From assembly GCA_022828595.1 (NCBI GenBank), contig JAKGHH010000005.1, positions 52,385,655 to 52,449,654 of the forward strand: a DNA stretch of 64,000 nucleotides, in the 5' to 3' direction. A program made the translations under genes and the position numbers. The DNA comes from Nelumbo lutea (Eukaryota > Streptophyta > Magnoliopsida > Proteales > Nelumbonaceae). The stretch's first letter is position 1. Each line of letters starts with the position of its first letter. Under the pieces are notes generated by a model that was not told where the DNA came from, made no database searches, and saw nothing but the letters and a program-made list of their open reading frames with translations. Of the stretch, positions 24,556 to 35,793 are shown piece by piece.

Positions 24556-24839
24556 AATAATTTCTTGAAAACAAAAAATTGTTCAAATACCCTAACAACA
24601 CAGAATTTAGGTGCAAGCCGGGAATATCTCCCCGTTAATCTAACCATACACCCACAGAAGATATTAGCAGTCTCACGTGCAAACAGCTCGTGCGTGTAGA
24701 TGGGAGCTAATGAAAGCAACCCAATCGTGCAAGAGTCCCACGTGGGTTTTGAGGCTCCCTTTTTGAGAGAGCTCCTTAGCTTTTCGAGTTTCACTATTTC
24801 AAAAGGGAAACTCGAAGAGAGCTCCCTCTCTTTCCCTGT

Positions 24840-25420
24840 TTCCCTTTCGAGTTTCCTTGTCTACGCTGTTGTCCGGTGACCTTCAATGGCCCTCTTTATG
24901 CTACTGTCCGAAGGAGAGCCTGTCTCTTCTTCGAAGATTTTGGCGCCGACAACCTTCCAGTTTTGCCCCCCCTATTTTTCCCTCTCTTTCCCTGATTCCT
25001 TTTCAAGTTTCCCTATCTGCGCTGCTATCTGACGACCTTCAATGGTCCTCTTTTACACTATTGTCCGAAGGAGAGCCCGTCTCCTCTTCGAAGATTTCGG
25101 TGGTCTTCCTGTTTTGCCCTCCAAGATTCCGGCAACATTTGATGGCCCTGTTTACGTTGTTGTCTGAAGGAAAGCCTGTCTCCTCTTCGAAGGAAGGTCT
25201 TGGTGGCCCTATTTTGCCCTTCAAGATCCGCCCTTCCTGTTTTGCCCTCTCTTTCCCTGTTTCCCTTTTGAGTTTCCTTGTCTACGCACCGTCGATGACC
25301 CTCTTTACGTTGTCTGAATGAGAGCCTGTCTCCTCTTCGAAGGAAGGTTTCGATGGCCCTGTTTTGGAATCCAAAAGAGAGCCTACCTTGCATAGGAGAC
25401 CATGTCATTTTCCGACGACC
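24840..25420. repeat. Degenerate tandem repeat, CT-rich, 100-157 bp spacing
   Basis: Four related units contain GAGAGCCTGTCTCCTCTTCG or close variants; the TTCGAAG core is at about 24930, 25087, 25187 and 25337. Between them recur TTTCCCTGTTTCCCTTTCGA, GACCTTCAATGG and GTTTTGCCC. Because the unit is free of stops, long frames appear on both strands (154 aa plus, 116 aa minus), but their proteins only reflect the repeat and match no family I know. Confidence 0.75.
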
Positions 25421-25545
25421 TTCCAGGGAAGTATAATCAATTATTTTTGCATGATGGGCACGTGTACTACATGCTGCCTCGTAGATCTTATCAATGATAA
25501 ATTTAATAGATTATGTCCTCCCATCATTTGCAGCAGTTATCATCC

Positions 25546-26815
25546 AAGAATTATTTTACTGTATTTTTTTGCATGATTGACTAGGATTAATCATGTAAGG
25601 TGTCTATCTCTTCGTATTTCAGTGGGATTTTTTACTGTATTTTTTTGCATTCTCGACTAGGAAAGTGTTTGTCTCTTCGTATTTCAGTGGGATTAATCGT
25701 GTAAAGTGTTTGTCTCTTCGTATTTCAGTCAATGTTTGGTTGACTAGGTGAGTAGCCATAATAATTTCTTCTCCTCGGCATATGGTATTTCTCTGCTGAT
25801 CATTTTCTATATATACATTACTTCCTTCTTATATGAACTTCATACTATTGTAACCATCATTCTCTCTTTCCACTTCTACTACTCTCTTTTTATTCTTACG
25901 GTACTGCTTTTCATTGTTCTCCTTCTATCTTCCTCTGTTTCCACTCTTGTCGTCTGGGTTCTTGTCTGGGGTTTTCTAGTACTGACTTTTACTCTATTGC
26001 AATAAAAGTTAGGTTTGCATGTTATTAAATAAAACATTTATTACTCCCAAAATATTTTGCTACATTGTAATAAAAATTAAGTCTGTTATTAGATACAAAA
26101 CTCAACAATTTTATACTTCAAACCAAGTTTTTTTTTCTGTACTGATATTGAACTCTAATATTTCTGATGTGTTGTCTTGTCTTTTTTTGTGCCAGGCCTT
26201 CCACTGTTCACATTGCATTAGCCTTCCATTGTTCTCATTCTATCTTCCTCTCATACCATTCTTGTCATTTGGGTTCTTCTAGTACTGCCTTTTACTCCAT
26301 TGCAATAAAAATTAGGTCCTCATGTTTTGTTTCTATAAATTTTGCCTAGTTTTTCTTGCCTGCTTCACAAATACAATCATGCATGAATGATCTGTTTCAT
26401 AATGCATAAATGTTCCATTATATTGTTGGCACTATGCTACTCCCAAAATCTTTTTCTAAATTGTAATAAAAATTAGGTCTTTTATTAGATACAAAATTCA
26501 ACAATTTTATACTTCAAACCAAGTTTTTGTTTTTTCTGTACGAATATTTAACTCTAATATTTCTGATGTGTTGACTTATCTTTTTTGTGCCAGGCCTCAT
26601 TGAAGATCACATTGCATCATCATTCCATTGTTCTCCTTCTATCTTCCTCTCATTCCATTCTTGTCGTTTGGGTTCTTCTGGTACTGCCTTTTATTCCATT
26701 GCAATAAAAATTAGGTCTTCATGTTATGTTTCTATAAATTTTGCCTATCTTTTCTTGCCTGCTACACAAATACGATCATGCATGAATGTTTTGTTTCATA
26801 ATGTTGATTGATAAA
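25546..26815. repeat. Nested tandem duplications of up to 399 bp
   Basis: A short module (GTTTGTCTCTTCGTATTTCA with CAGTGGGATT) is repeated three times at 25605-25735. Then a longer unit recurs: TCTRGTACTG occurs at 25975, 26278 and 26677, and TTTCTGATGTGTTG at 26162 and 26561 (offset 399). Each long unit contains a splice-acceptor-like CTTTTTTTGTGCCAG followed by GCCT. No conserved coding frame runs through the units. A non-coding transcript with duplicated exons is possible but unproven. Confidence 0.7.
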
Positions 26816-29685
26816 AATAAGATCCTTTCTCCCCCACAAGAGAGATCTATATCTATTAAGGAATAAATGTATCAATTGGTATAAACTAATAGACATTGGT
26901 TTTGCTCCAGAAAGTAGAAAGTAACAGGTAATATTGGGGATGACCTTTAAAGGTAGCCTTTTTTGTTTAGAGTACCTATCTGAACAAAATTTTAAATAGG
27001 CGCAGAAAAATAAGGCCTTTTTTGTTTGTGGAAAATAAAGCCTTTTCTCTTTTTACAGGAAGAAAAATGAGAATAGTTCAGTTATAGTCATTTGGCAAAT
27101 TAAAATTCTATCCAAATAATTATTTTGACCAGTAAATACTTTATCTCCACCTGGGATTTGCTTGGTTTCTCTAAGAGAGATGTTCCAGTCAGTCAAAAAG
27201 ATAAATAAATAAATGAACAATTACAAATTTGAACAGCCTAAAGAATCATCTGATGCTACGTTGTAGAGCCAATTGCCATAGATTATTCCCATGGAGCCAA
27301 TTAACCACATCATCATCTATTCCCTGTAAAACGTTGATTCACTCAGTTCAAAGATTTATGGTAAGTCAGGAAATGTTGCAATTCTGGAAATTGAAGATAA
27401 ATTGTTGTACTGCATAAAAAGAGTTGAAGCAACATCAACATTTTGATGCATATGGTAAAGAGACCCATAAAAATTTGAGACAGTTTCACGTGGTTAGTTG
27501 GAGTAACTCACAGGTTTGCTGAACATAGTTGTGAAATCCTCACGTTCGTTGTCAAGATTTATATGCTGACAAACCTGTTCACTTGGACCATCACCATGAG
27601 GAATATCCAAAGTTCTCCCCAACAGCAGAGTGATAGTTGTGAAATCCACTTATTAGTCTTTTTTCTTAGATAAATGATATAAATTATTGAGATATAATAC
27701 AAGGAAATTGGGAGAGTAATACTATGCTTTCTTTTTTTTTTTTATAGTGCTAGAAGTCACTATTATACATAGTATGTGCGTCTAGATGACAGTTGATGGA
27801 TAACATAAAATGGCACATCTCCAGGCCTAGAAATTAAACTGATTAACTAACCCTGCAATCTATGGGTCATTTTTCTTATTGAAATGGTGAAATATTGGAC
27901 TAAAATCTAAGAATGATTCAAGTATGAGAGCTGAAACTGTGTAAAAAAACACCAGAAGTTAGGTCCAGACAGTCTAACTAGAACTAATATTGGATAAATA
28001 AAAAACCTTATTGCCATGCCAACCATATTTTCTTACCATCCAACAAAAAACTTAGAAAATGATTAGGTTTATACTATATGTCTATGTTACCCAAGTACAG
28101 CATATGCGGCTAGACAAGGTTTTGGACATCAGATTTACCCTAAAAAGTTGAAAATAACCAACACAACATGGCATCAAGGTGTAGGTGTTTGATACACCGA
28201 AAGAAAGTGCAAGTGTCTGAGTGTCATGGTAAAAGCTTGATTTATGAGGTAAGGCTTTCATAGAGAATGCTCATACTCTCCACATAATGATGGTAATTAT
28301 GCAGAACTGATGATAAAATGCAATTAAATTAGAGTAAAAGAAAAAGGGAATTATCCCATTGCTATATGCAAAAAATGTGATATTAATGAGTTTGGTTTGA
28401 AGGTAAAATGTATTGGAATTAATTGAGTAAAAAAGAACCTGCATGTGTAACAAAGGGAATATTTACACACCATTGTAGTAAATATTCAGTATTAATTTAT
28501 ATAAAGTTGGAAAGTGGAAGGCCTAACCAAGAGGGAGAAGTTGGCATGGAATATTGCTCTCGCAACAGTTTTCTGGTGTGTATGGATTTATAGTTGATAA
28601 TTGAACTCCTTTTAAAAATATATGCAATGCTATCTAAATTTCTAAAAAAGAAAAACTTTAGTTAGAGGTAGATAAAGTAGACTGAGGCTGAGAGCCAAGT
28701 TGTCTTGCAGGATTCGAGTCTTGCAAGACATTGAAGGAGAGCTATGCAACGCAGAAGTTCTCTTGCAAGATCCTAGCATAGATGTGGGTTCGAGTCCCAC
28801 TACCATTGACATTGAAGGAGAGCTATGTGTGATGTTGTGCTATTCTCAAAAATGACAAAAAAAAAGAATTAAGGCCCCTATTAGGGACCCAGGCGTAGGT
28901 ATAAATACAAAAAAAAAAAAAAAAATTGAATCACCAACTATGTAGTGTGGGGGGAAAAGGAATTTAAGTTTATGGTTGTGCTATTATGACTTTTGAGAAG
29001 CTAGTTGTGGTCTTGTAGTAACTAAATATGAGAGTGTTTTTCTTCATGATGACATGTGATCCTTTAAGGTATATTTATTAAGGACTTTTTATATGATGGA
29101 AGGCTACATCTTCCCTCTATTTTATAGATAAGAGGGATGGGGTGAAGGAATCATGTCAAGGATGTTTCTTTGTCTGCCATGTATAAAGAATTCCACCATC
29201 TTCGCAGCCACCCCTTTGCTTGTGTTTGGGTATTCATACTCACATGTCAGTGATATGTCAATGCCTTTATTCAGGCAGCCCATGTATTATCATATCTAAC
29301 TTGTGAATGGCTATTCTCAATTTTCTACGTGGCTATTTGTTTGTGTATAACACATCATTTAAGGTTCTTCTAATTCTACTGGTTAAGCTCTTCATGAATA
29401 ATCTCGTCTAAATGTTTTACTTGGTCTTACAATCTACACTCTTCTTTAAAAGTTTGGCTTATTGATGTGGAATTATGTTGCACACTACACAAATATGCAA
29501 TACTTTTAAATTGTGGGCTGACATCACTCATTTCTCACAGTTAATAGTAGATTCACCTACATTTCTTTGAGTGGCAATAAAACTTAGCAATCATTTAAAT
29601 TTGTTTCACTCATGTGGAAGTATTTCCATGTTACTTATCAAATTTAAATTCCACGTGTTTCAGAAATTATGTTGTTCATTATATC
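26816..29685. other. Gene-free spacer, with a weak SINE-like patch
   Basis: No coding region is supported. Around 28680-28925 the sequence contains GGTTCGAGTCC (matching a tRNA B box, 28787-28797), a related GATTCGAGTC at about 28716, a duplicated CATTGAAGGAGAGCTATG, and an A-run at 28905-28925. This could be a tRNA-derived SINE, but no good A box at the right distance and no target duplication were found. Confidence 0.4.
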
Positions 29686-29699
29686 TTAGAGTTGAAGAT
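29686..29699 (+). repeat. LINE target-site duplication, left copy
   Basis: TTAGAGTTGAAGAT. The identical 14 bases follow the LINE's A-rich tail at 50656-50669. The right copy continues ACCATC, which is the presumed original flank. Confidence 0.85.
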
Positions 29700-29805
29700 T
29701 TAGTAGTATAAGATGGCATTTGAAGATTTAGTTGTATAAGATGTTGCACTTTGAAAGAATGTTCCATAAAAGACATTCCCGAAGACTTCAAAGGGGAGGA
29801 AGGAG

Positions 29806-30585
29806 ATGGGAAGCTCAGTACTGGTACAGGAGAAAAGGGATGGGTGGAGGGCAAGACCAAACTTCTCTTACAACAATGCGGTGATGGCGAGAGCATGGCC
29901 AAACTTTGGATATTCTAAACTAAAAAAGTGGAAGGTAAGCAGGGGGTATTTACGGAGATGCAAATTCCTTGAAACCGACGACTCTCCCGCTGAACTAGCA
30001 ACATGTGAATGGATTCGAATGAAGGTGAAGAAGGGTGATACGATCCCTGTTAAGGTGGAGATTATGGTTGGGGAATCTCTCTTCTCTGTTTGCATTTGGC
30101 CTAAAACTTTACCATTAGTTCGAAGGCAGAAGATGGAGAGTCAAACAAAAGATAAGGCTCAAAAGGAGAGATCGGGTTCGGTTGTTTCCAAGACAGTAGT
30201 CTTAGAGGATGTCGGTGAGAACTCTTTTCCGCATGAATCTCTAAGAAATGACCAAGGTCGTGCAGTTGAACCGATGAGGTTGTCGGAGCTCGATGGAGGG
30301 GATGAAGGGACTCTCGGCCTTAATATGAACCATTCGATTCCATTATCAACGAAGGGCCAAGATTTCAGTTCAAGAGAGGGTCTTGAGGGAAGTGCTTCTT
30401 TTTCGAAGATGGGAAATCTTGGGGGAGGTGCAATGGTTGAAGAAATTAAGAACCTAATAAGAGAATGTTTAAAAGAACTACATGTGGCGCCCATGGAGGA
30501 GAATCTGTCGAGCAAATTTAATAAGGCCAGACAGCCTTCAGAGTTCGGGGATTGTGTTGGTGTGCCTTTCCTAAAATGGGTCTAG
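29806..30585 (+). pseudogene. LINE ORF1 (DUF4283-like), decayed
   Basis: A 259-aa open frame on the element's coding strand. Residues about 45-110 (GYLRRCKFLETDDSPAELAT, CEWIRMKVKKGDTIPVKVE, IMVGESLFSVCIWP) have the alternating hydrophobic pattern of the DUF4283-type RNA-binding domain common in plant LINE ORF1 proteins. The rest is acidic and low complexity. The frame stops at 30585, and ORF1-like coding continues in other frames to about 31430 (for example SKLLGLGNFLGVSMEDMEAE). Between 30690 and 30755 a 27-bp unit with GTAGCCCGRTTCRGTTGGAG is duplicated. The usual CCHC zinc knuckle was not seen. Confidence 0.65.
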
Positions 30586-31481
30586 GACATCGACCTGGGT
30601 CAAAAGAACCCAAATACCCGATCCACTTAGGAGTTTAGAAGAAATAAAGTTTCCGAATCTGCTAGTGAGCCAAGGTGGCCCAATGGCAGGGAAAGATAGT
30701 GTAGCCCGGTTCAGTTGGAGCCAAAGTGTAGCCCGATTCGGTTGGAGCCAGCGTGGATCAGCCAACCTCCTATGCAAACAGGGTGGAGGGAGTTTGGGAC
30801 TTCAGTGCATCTGTCTTCTTAATCCCTTGATGCTAAGAACCGAGGTGGTAGTCAAGATATTGTGACATCCCTCTCTCGTCATTCTGGGCTGGTGAGTTTG
30901 ATGAAGGTTGACCATCGACGACAGCAACAAACCTCTCTTTCCCTGGTACCTGTGAATGATAAGTTGTTGGAGGTGACGTCGTTAGCAGTGGTGGATATAG
31001 GAGAACAAAATGTAAATGTGACTGACAACCTTAAACAACCCAAAATGATGGTGGAAAGAGAGAAAAGCTCTAGTGATGAAACGAAGTGAAGAAAACTGTC
31101 AGAAAGAAATTAAGAGCAATACAAACCTCAGGACAGATCAAGAAGGTAAATCAAGTAACAACTCTACTCATTCTTCCTCTTGGGTTACTTCTAAGCTATT
31201 AGGTTTAGGGAATTTTTTGGGGGTTTCAATGGAAGATATGGAAGCAGAAATAGTAAAATTTTTGGAAGAGATTGAACAAAGAATTCTTATGGAGAGGGGA
31301 AAAATGGCAGCAAAAAAAGCGGGGACGAATTCCAAGAGGAATAGGGAAACGATGTGTCTTTCTTGGGGCCTAAATGAGAAGGTGGAGAGTAGTGAAGCGG
31401 CTGTAAGGGGGTCGAAGAAAAACTAAGAAGGTGGAAGAGAATTTGAGGTGGGGGTGTTTGCTTTTTCGAATTGTTTTATTA

Positions 31482-34400
31482 ATGAACTTAAGAATTTTAT
31501 CCTAGAATGTACGAAGCCTGGGGTCGGGGAGGATAATGGTGGTTTGCAATTCCCTGAAGATGTTGAAATTGAAAATTATATTGCTTCAAGAAACAAAACT
31601 GGAGAAAGTAGATGCTGGTATTATTCGGAGTATTTGGGGAGATGGTCAGGTTAGATGGAAGGCAAAGGCAGCTACTGGGAGTGCAGGGGGCCTGCTATGT
31701 CTTAGGGACCCTTCTGTATGTAGCTTGATTTCTTGCAGAAGTGGGAAATTCTCAATTTCTCTAGTCATGAAGCTGCAAGATGGTAATATTATTCAAATCA
31801 CAAATGTGTATGGACCAACAGTCTCTATTCTCAGGACAGACTTCTGGGAGGAATTAGTAGATATAAGAGACTCTTTGGCTCATCCTTGGGTCATTGGTGG
31901 TGATTTTAATGTTACGTTATCAGTGGAAGAGAAGAATACAAGGAGTGGAAGAAATGGGTTGATGAGACGGTTTGCAGATTTTATCAATAGCATGAATCTC
32001 ATGGATATCATTATTCAAAGTAACAGATTCACTTGGACAAATAACCAAGAAAATCCTACCCTTGTGAGGTTGGACAGGTTCTTGGTATCTTCAAATTAGG
32101 ATGATGTCTTTCTGGACTTTAGGCAGATCACCCTCCCCAGACCTGTTTCAGATCACAGCCCTATTCAGCTTATTTGTGGGCATCAGGAGAAAGTTAAAGC
32201 CCTCTTTAAATTTGAAAATGCTTGGTATGAGGAAGACAATCTTATTCCGTTGATGAATGTTGTGTGGGAAGGAACTCAGGTGGAGGGATCTAGCTCCTTT
32301 ATTCTGGCAAAAATACTATATGCTATCAAAAGGAAAATAAAAATTTGGAGTTTGGAGAAAAAGTTAAAGTTGGGGATCGAAAAGAAAGCTTTATTGGGTA
32401 TCATTGAAGAGATTGACAGAGATGAAGGAATAGGTCCAATTTCTGAAGTGTTAAGGATGAAAAGATCTCAAGCAAAAAACAACATAGACAAATTGGTTGT
32501 GAAAGAGGAAATAAAGTAGACAAGGAGCTAAGATCACTTGGTTAAAGGAGGGTGATAAAAATATACATTTCTTTTACAAAATGGCAAATGCTCGAGCTAG
32601 AGTCTCATCTATTAAGAAGTTGGTATGGGAAGATAGGAGCGGGAAATCAGATTCAGAGATCAAATTAGTTGCAACCTCCTTTTATAAAAAAGCTCTACAT
32701 GGAAAACTAGATATGTAGACCCTTTCCCTCTAATCTCCCTTTCAGGCAGCTGACTGAAAATCAGAAATTATGGCTTGAAAGACCTTTTACAGAAGAGGAA
32801 ATCGATGCAACAATTAAGAAATTAGAAGGAGATAAATTTCCTAGGCCAGATGGTTTCACAAACCTTTTCTATCTGAAATGCTGGAATTTTGTGAAAGAGG
32901 ATTTGATGAAAGTGTTCCGGGAGTTTCATGCTAATGCCTCTTTGCAAAGAAGTTTGAATGCCACATTTATAACCCTCATTCCAAAAATTGAGGGGGGTAT
33001 GAACATTAAGGATTTTAGGCCTATTAGCTTGCTGCATAGTTTTTACAAAATCTTAGCTAAAGTCTTGGCATGAAGAATGAAAGGGGCGTCAGGCATTATA
33101 ATCTCAAATAATGAGAGTGCTTTTGTTCCTGGAAAAGAAGATGGTTGACTCAATTTTAATTGCCAATGAGTTAATTGATTCTAGAAGAAGAGAGGGAATC
33201 CTGAGTGTAATTTGTAAACTTGATATTCATAAAGCATATGACTGCACCAACTGGAATTGTCTGGATTGTGTTCTGGACAACATGAACTTTGGATAGAAAT
33301 GGAGAAACCGGATTAGTGTATGTACTAAAATCCCTAAATTTTCAATCCTAATTAATGGGCAATCCACAGGGTTCTTTGGTTGCTCTAGGGGTCTGGGGCA
33401 GGGAGATTCTCTATCCCCTTTGTTGTTCATTTGTGTTATAGAAATCCTCACACTTTTTAGCAAGAAGGCTGCAAATTTGGGCTTATGGAATGGGTTTGCT
33501 ATCTCCCCTGGAAAGGAGAAAGTCAATATCCTTCAATTTGCAGATGATACACTATGCTTTGTGGATGCTTCTCTGACTCATTTGTATTCAGTGCTTGGAA
33601 TTTTGAGCTGGTTTGAAGTAGTGTCTGGTCTAAAGTCAACTTTAGTAAAAGTAAGATCATCCCAGTGGGCCATGTTTCAAATTTAGAAGATTGTGCAAAA
33701 GGGATGACTTGTCAAATTGATTTCCTCCCGGTAAAGTATTTGGGTTTGCCTCTCGAGGCCAAATACTCTTCTCCCTCAATCTGGTTCTTAATCATTGAGA
33801 GAATTGAGAGGAAGTTGGCCTCTTGGAAGGCAAAATATCTATCTTTTGGTGGTAGGGTTACATTGATTAAGAGCACCCTCTCCAACTTCCCCACTTATTT
33901 CCTTTCTCTTTTTCCCATCCCCAACAAAATAGCAAATAGGTTGGAACAGCTCCAAAGGAACTTCTTATGGAGGGGTTGGGAAGATGAGAAGAAGATTCAC
34001 ATTGTAAACTAGGAACAAGTGTGCCTTCCTAAGGAAGTGGGTGGGCTGGGAATTAGGAAGTTGAAATAATTTAATTATGCTCTTCTCAGTAAATGGTTGT
34101 GGAGATTTGCTTTTGAGAGGAATGCATGGTGAAGTCTTATTGCGGCAAAGTATGGAGTGGTATTGGGTGATTGGAGAACTCTGGATCCTCATCCAATTGG
34201 GGGGAAAATCTCTTTGGGCAGGCATCTCAAACATCCCTCTCTTTCTGAATAGGATCAGTTTTAAGGTCGGCAAGGGGGACAAAATCAAGTTTTGGAAGGA
34301 CCCCTGGTTTTAAGAGGGTTCCTTGGTTGAAGCCTTTCCTCGTCTATTCCAAATTGTAGTCAATCAAGACTCTTCGGTTACTGATAACATATGCATCTCT

Positions 34401-34501
34401 GGTGATTCCACCATTTGGACTCCTCTGTGTAGGAGAAATTTGTTGGATTGGGAAGTGGAAGAGTATGCGGTACTGTTGGGGCTGCTTCAAAATCAGAGGA
34501 T
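31482..34501 (+). pseudogene. LINE ORF2, endonuclease and reverse transcriptase
   Basis: The natural start is the ATG at 31482, giving MNLRILS, a stop in place of Trp, then NVRSLGSGRIM, the standard opening of a plant LINE endonuclease. Endonuclease landmarks follow: LLQETKLE (Glu), ITNVYGPT, WVIGGDFNVTLS (Asp), RLDRFLVS, PVSDHSPIQL (catalytic Asp-His pair near 32145). RT landmarks include TLIPKIEGG, DFRPISLLHSFYKILAKVL, NNESAFVPGK, KLDIHKAYDC, GLGQGDSLSPLLF and LQFADDTLCF (the FADD active site, about 33533-33560), then FLPVKYLGLPL, SFGGRVTLIKSTL and LQRNFLWRG. At least ten stops or shifts break it. It is cut at 34501 by the CACTA insert and resumes at 49964. Confidence 0.9.
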
Positions 34502-34920
34502 CACTACTAGAAAATTCATCTATAGAGGCAGCCATAACTGCCTCTAAAAGCTCAAAAAATGCCTCTAAAGGTTATAAGAGGCAGCCAAGTAAGTGCCTTT
34601 AAAAGCCTTGTCGCTAAATGTTTTAAAGGTGCTTGGTTGAACATTAGAGGCAGATTTATAATCCGCCTCTAAATTGGACTTTTAGAGGCACATATGATTG
34701 CCTCTATTGCACTGATGCTAAAAATCCTATATAGAGGCAATTAAAAGTGCCTCTGAAAGTTCAATTTAGAGGCGCATTTGAACGCCTCTAAAGGTTTTTA
34801 TGGCAATTTTATGTGCATCTAAAAGAAATCTAAGAAAAGGAAAGATCTGTATGTTTTAATATTTAGAGGCACTTTTGGCTGCCTCTAAAAAGGCTCCAAG
34901 TTTTTTTTTTAAGTGCAATA
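34502..34920. repeat. Left subterminal repeat array of the CACTA element
   Basis: Roughly fifteen AGAGGC or GCCTCT hexamers occur in about 400 bp, many as pairs facing each other (TAGAGGCAGC with ACTGCCTCTA; TTAGAGGCGC with CGCCTCTA). Such clustered subterminal motifs are the transposase-binding sites of CACTA elements. Bases 34663-34925 are duplicated at 42326-42593. Confidence 0.8.
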
Positions 34921-34925
34921 TATTG

Positions 34926-35793
34926 TGATTGAGGATGATTTGGCCCGACCTCGTAGCCCGGCTACACGTGGGCGTGACCTTGCTCAAACAATGACTCAGT
35001 GTGACAGCATAGCAAGCGTAGCCTCAACTCGGAGGGAGGGTCCCACTGAGTTGAGCCAGACAACTCGGCAGGATAGACTACTCGTCGGGAGCCTCCTGGC
35101 CTGCACCTCCTCCTTGGGGCTAAAGCACCTTGAGTTGCCCCCGAGCTCGGGGTCCCCTGACCTTTTCTAAATACCCGAGCTCCTCCTAGTGGACCTCAAG
35201 CCACTCCTAGACAGGAACACACCGATTCGCCTATAAATACCCCGAGGTGAAGACACCTCGGGTCAGACAGCTTGCCGCTTAGGAGATAGCTTGGCATAGG
35301 GTAATTCGCAGAAGGGGAGTTTGGCATACCGCAGGAAGACCTCCTGCCCGACCACCGTACCCGACAAATCTGGGGACAACAGCCATATCTCTCGTCAAAC
35401 AGCATCGTGTCTGCCACCTTAGAGGGTGCCTTACACCTGACAGGTACGTACCCTGCAATGACGGCCCCGTGCGTGTCACCTCAATCCTACGTGCAACAGC
35501 TGTAGCAGGCTAACAGTGGCGGTTATACCTGCCCTGTCAGAGGCCGGTGGGCCTGATGCAACGGAATTCTGTTTTAAGGAGCCTATTCTCAAAGAACGAG
35601 GTATCATCTTCTATACTCGCGCTATCTGCACTCTTAGCCTTCGTCTCCTCCTTGCTTCTCTTACAGAGTACTAACTTAAGCATCGGAGTGTTCCCGTCGG
35701 GTAACCCCCGGGGATTCTTCTTCTTCTACATCTCAGGTATCTTCCAGGAGCCACGTGAGTGCCAGCTAAGAGTGATCGGATTGCGCTACATCA
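34926..35793 (+). repeat. 5' LTR of the Tat-type gypsy element
   Basis: 868 bp, starting TGATTGAGGATG and ending GCTACATCA. It is preceded by TATTG (34921-34925), the 5-bp target duplication found again after the other LTR at 43474-43478. A TATA box (TATAAATA) is at 35232-35239. It is followed immediately by TTTGGCGCCGTCTGTGGG, a gypsy-type primer-binding region. Open frames inside are not genes. Confidence 0.85.
35232..35239 (+). promoter_or_regulatory. LTR TATA box
   Basis: TATAAATA within the 5' LTR, preceded by CGATTCGCC. The equivalent site is present in the second LTR near 42891. It marks the probable U3/R boundary of the retroelement. Confidence 0.6.

Noticed and set aside
24857..25321. 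154-aa open frame as a gene
   Set aside because: It only translates the degenerate repeat, and an equally long frame exists on the other strand. There is no known domain.
28787..28797. GGTTCGAGTCC as part of a tRNA gene
   Set aside because: No cloverleaf could be formed around it and no proper A box lies at the right distance. At best it is a SINE remnant.
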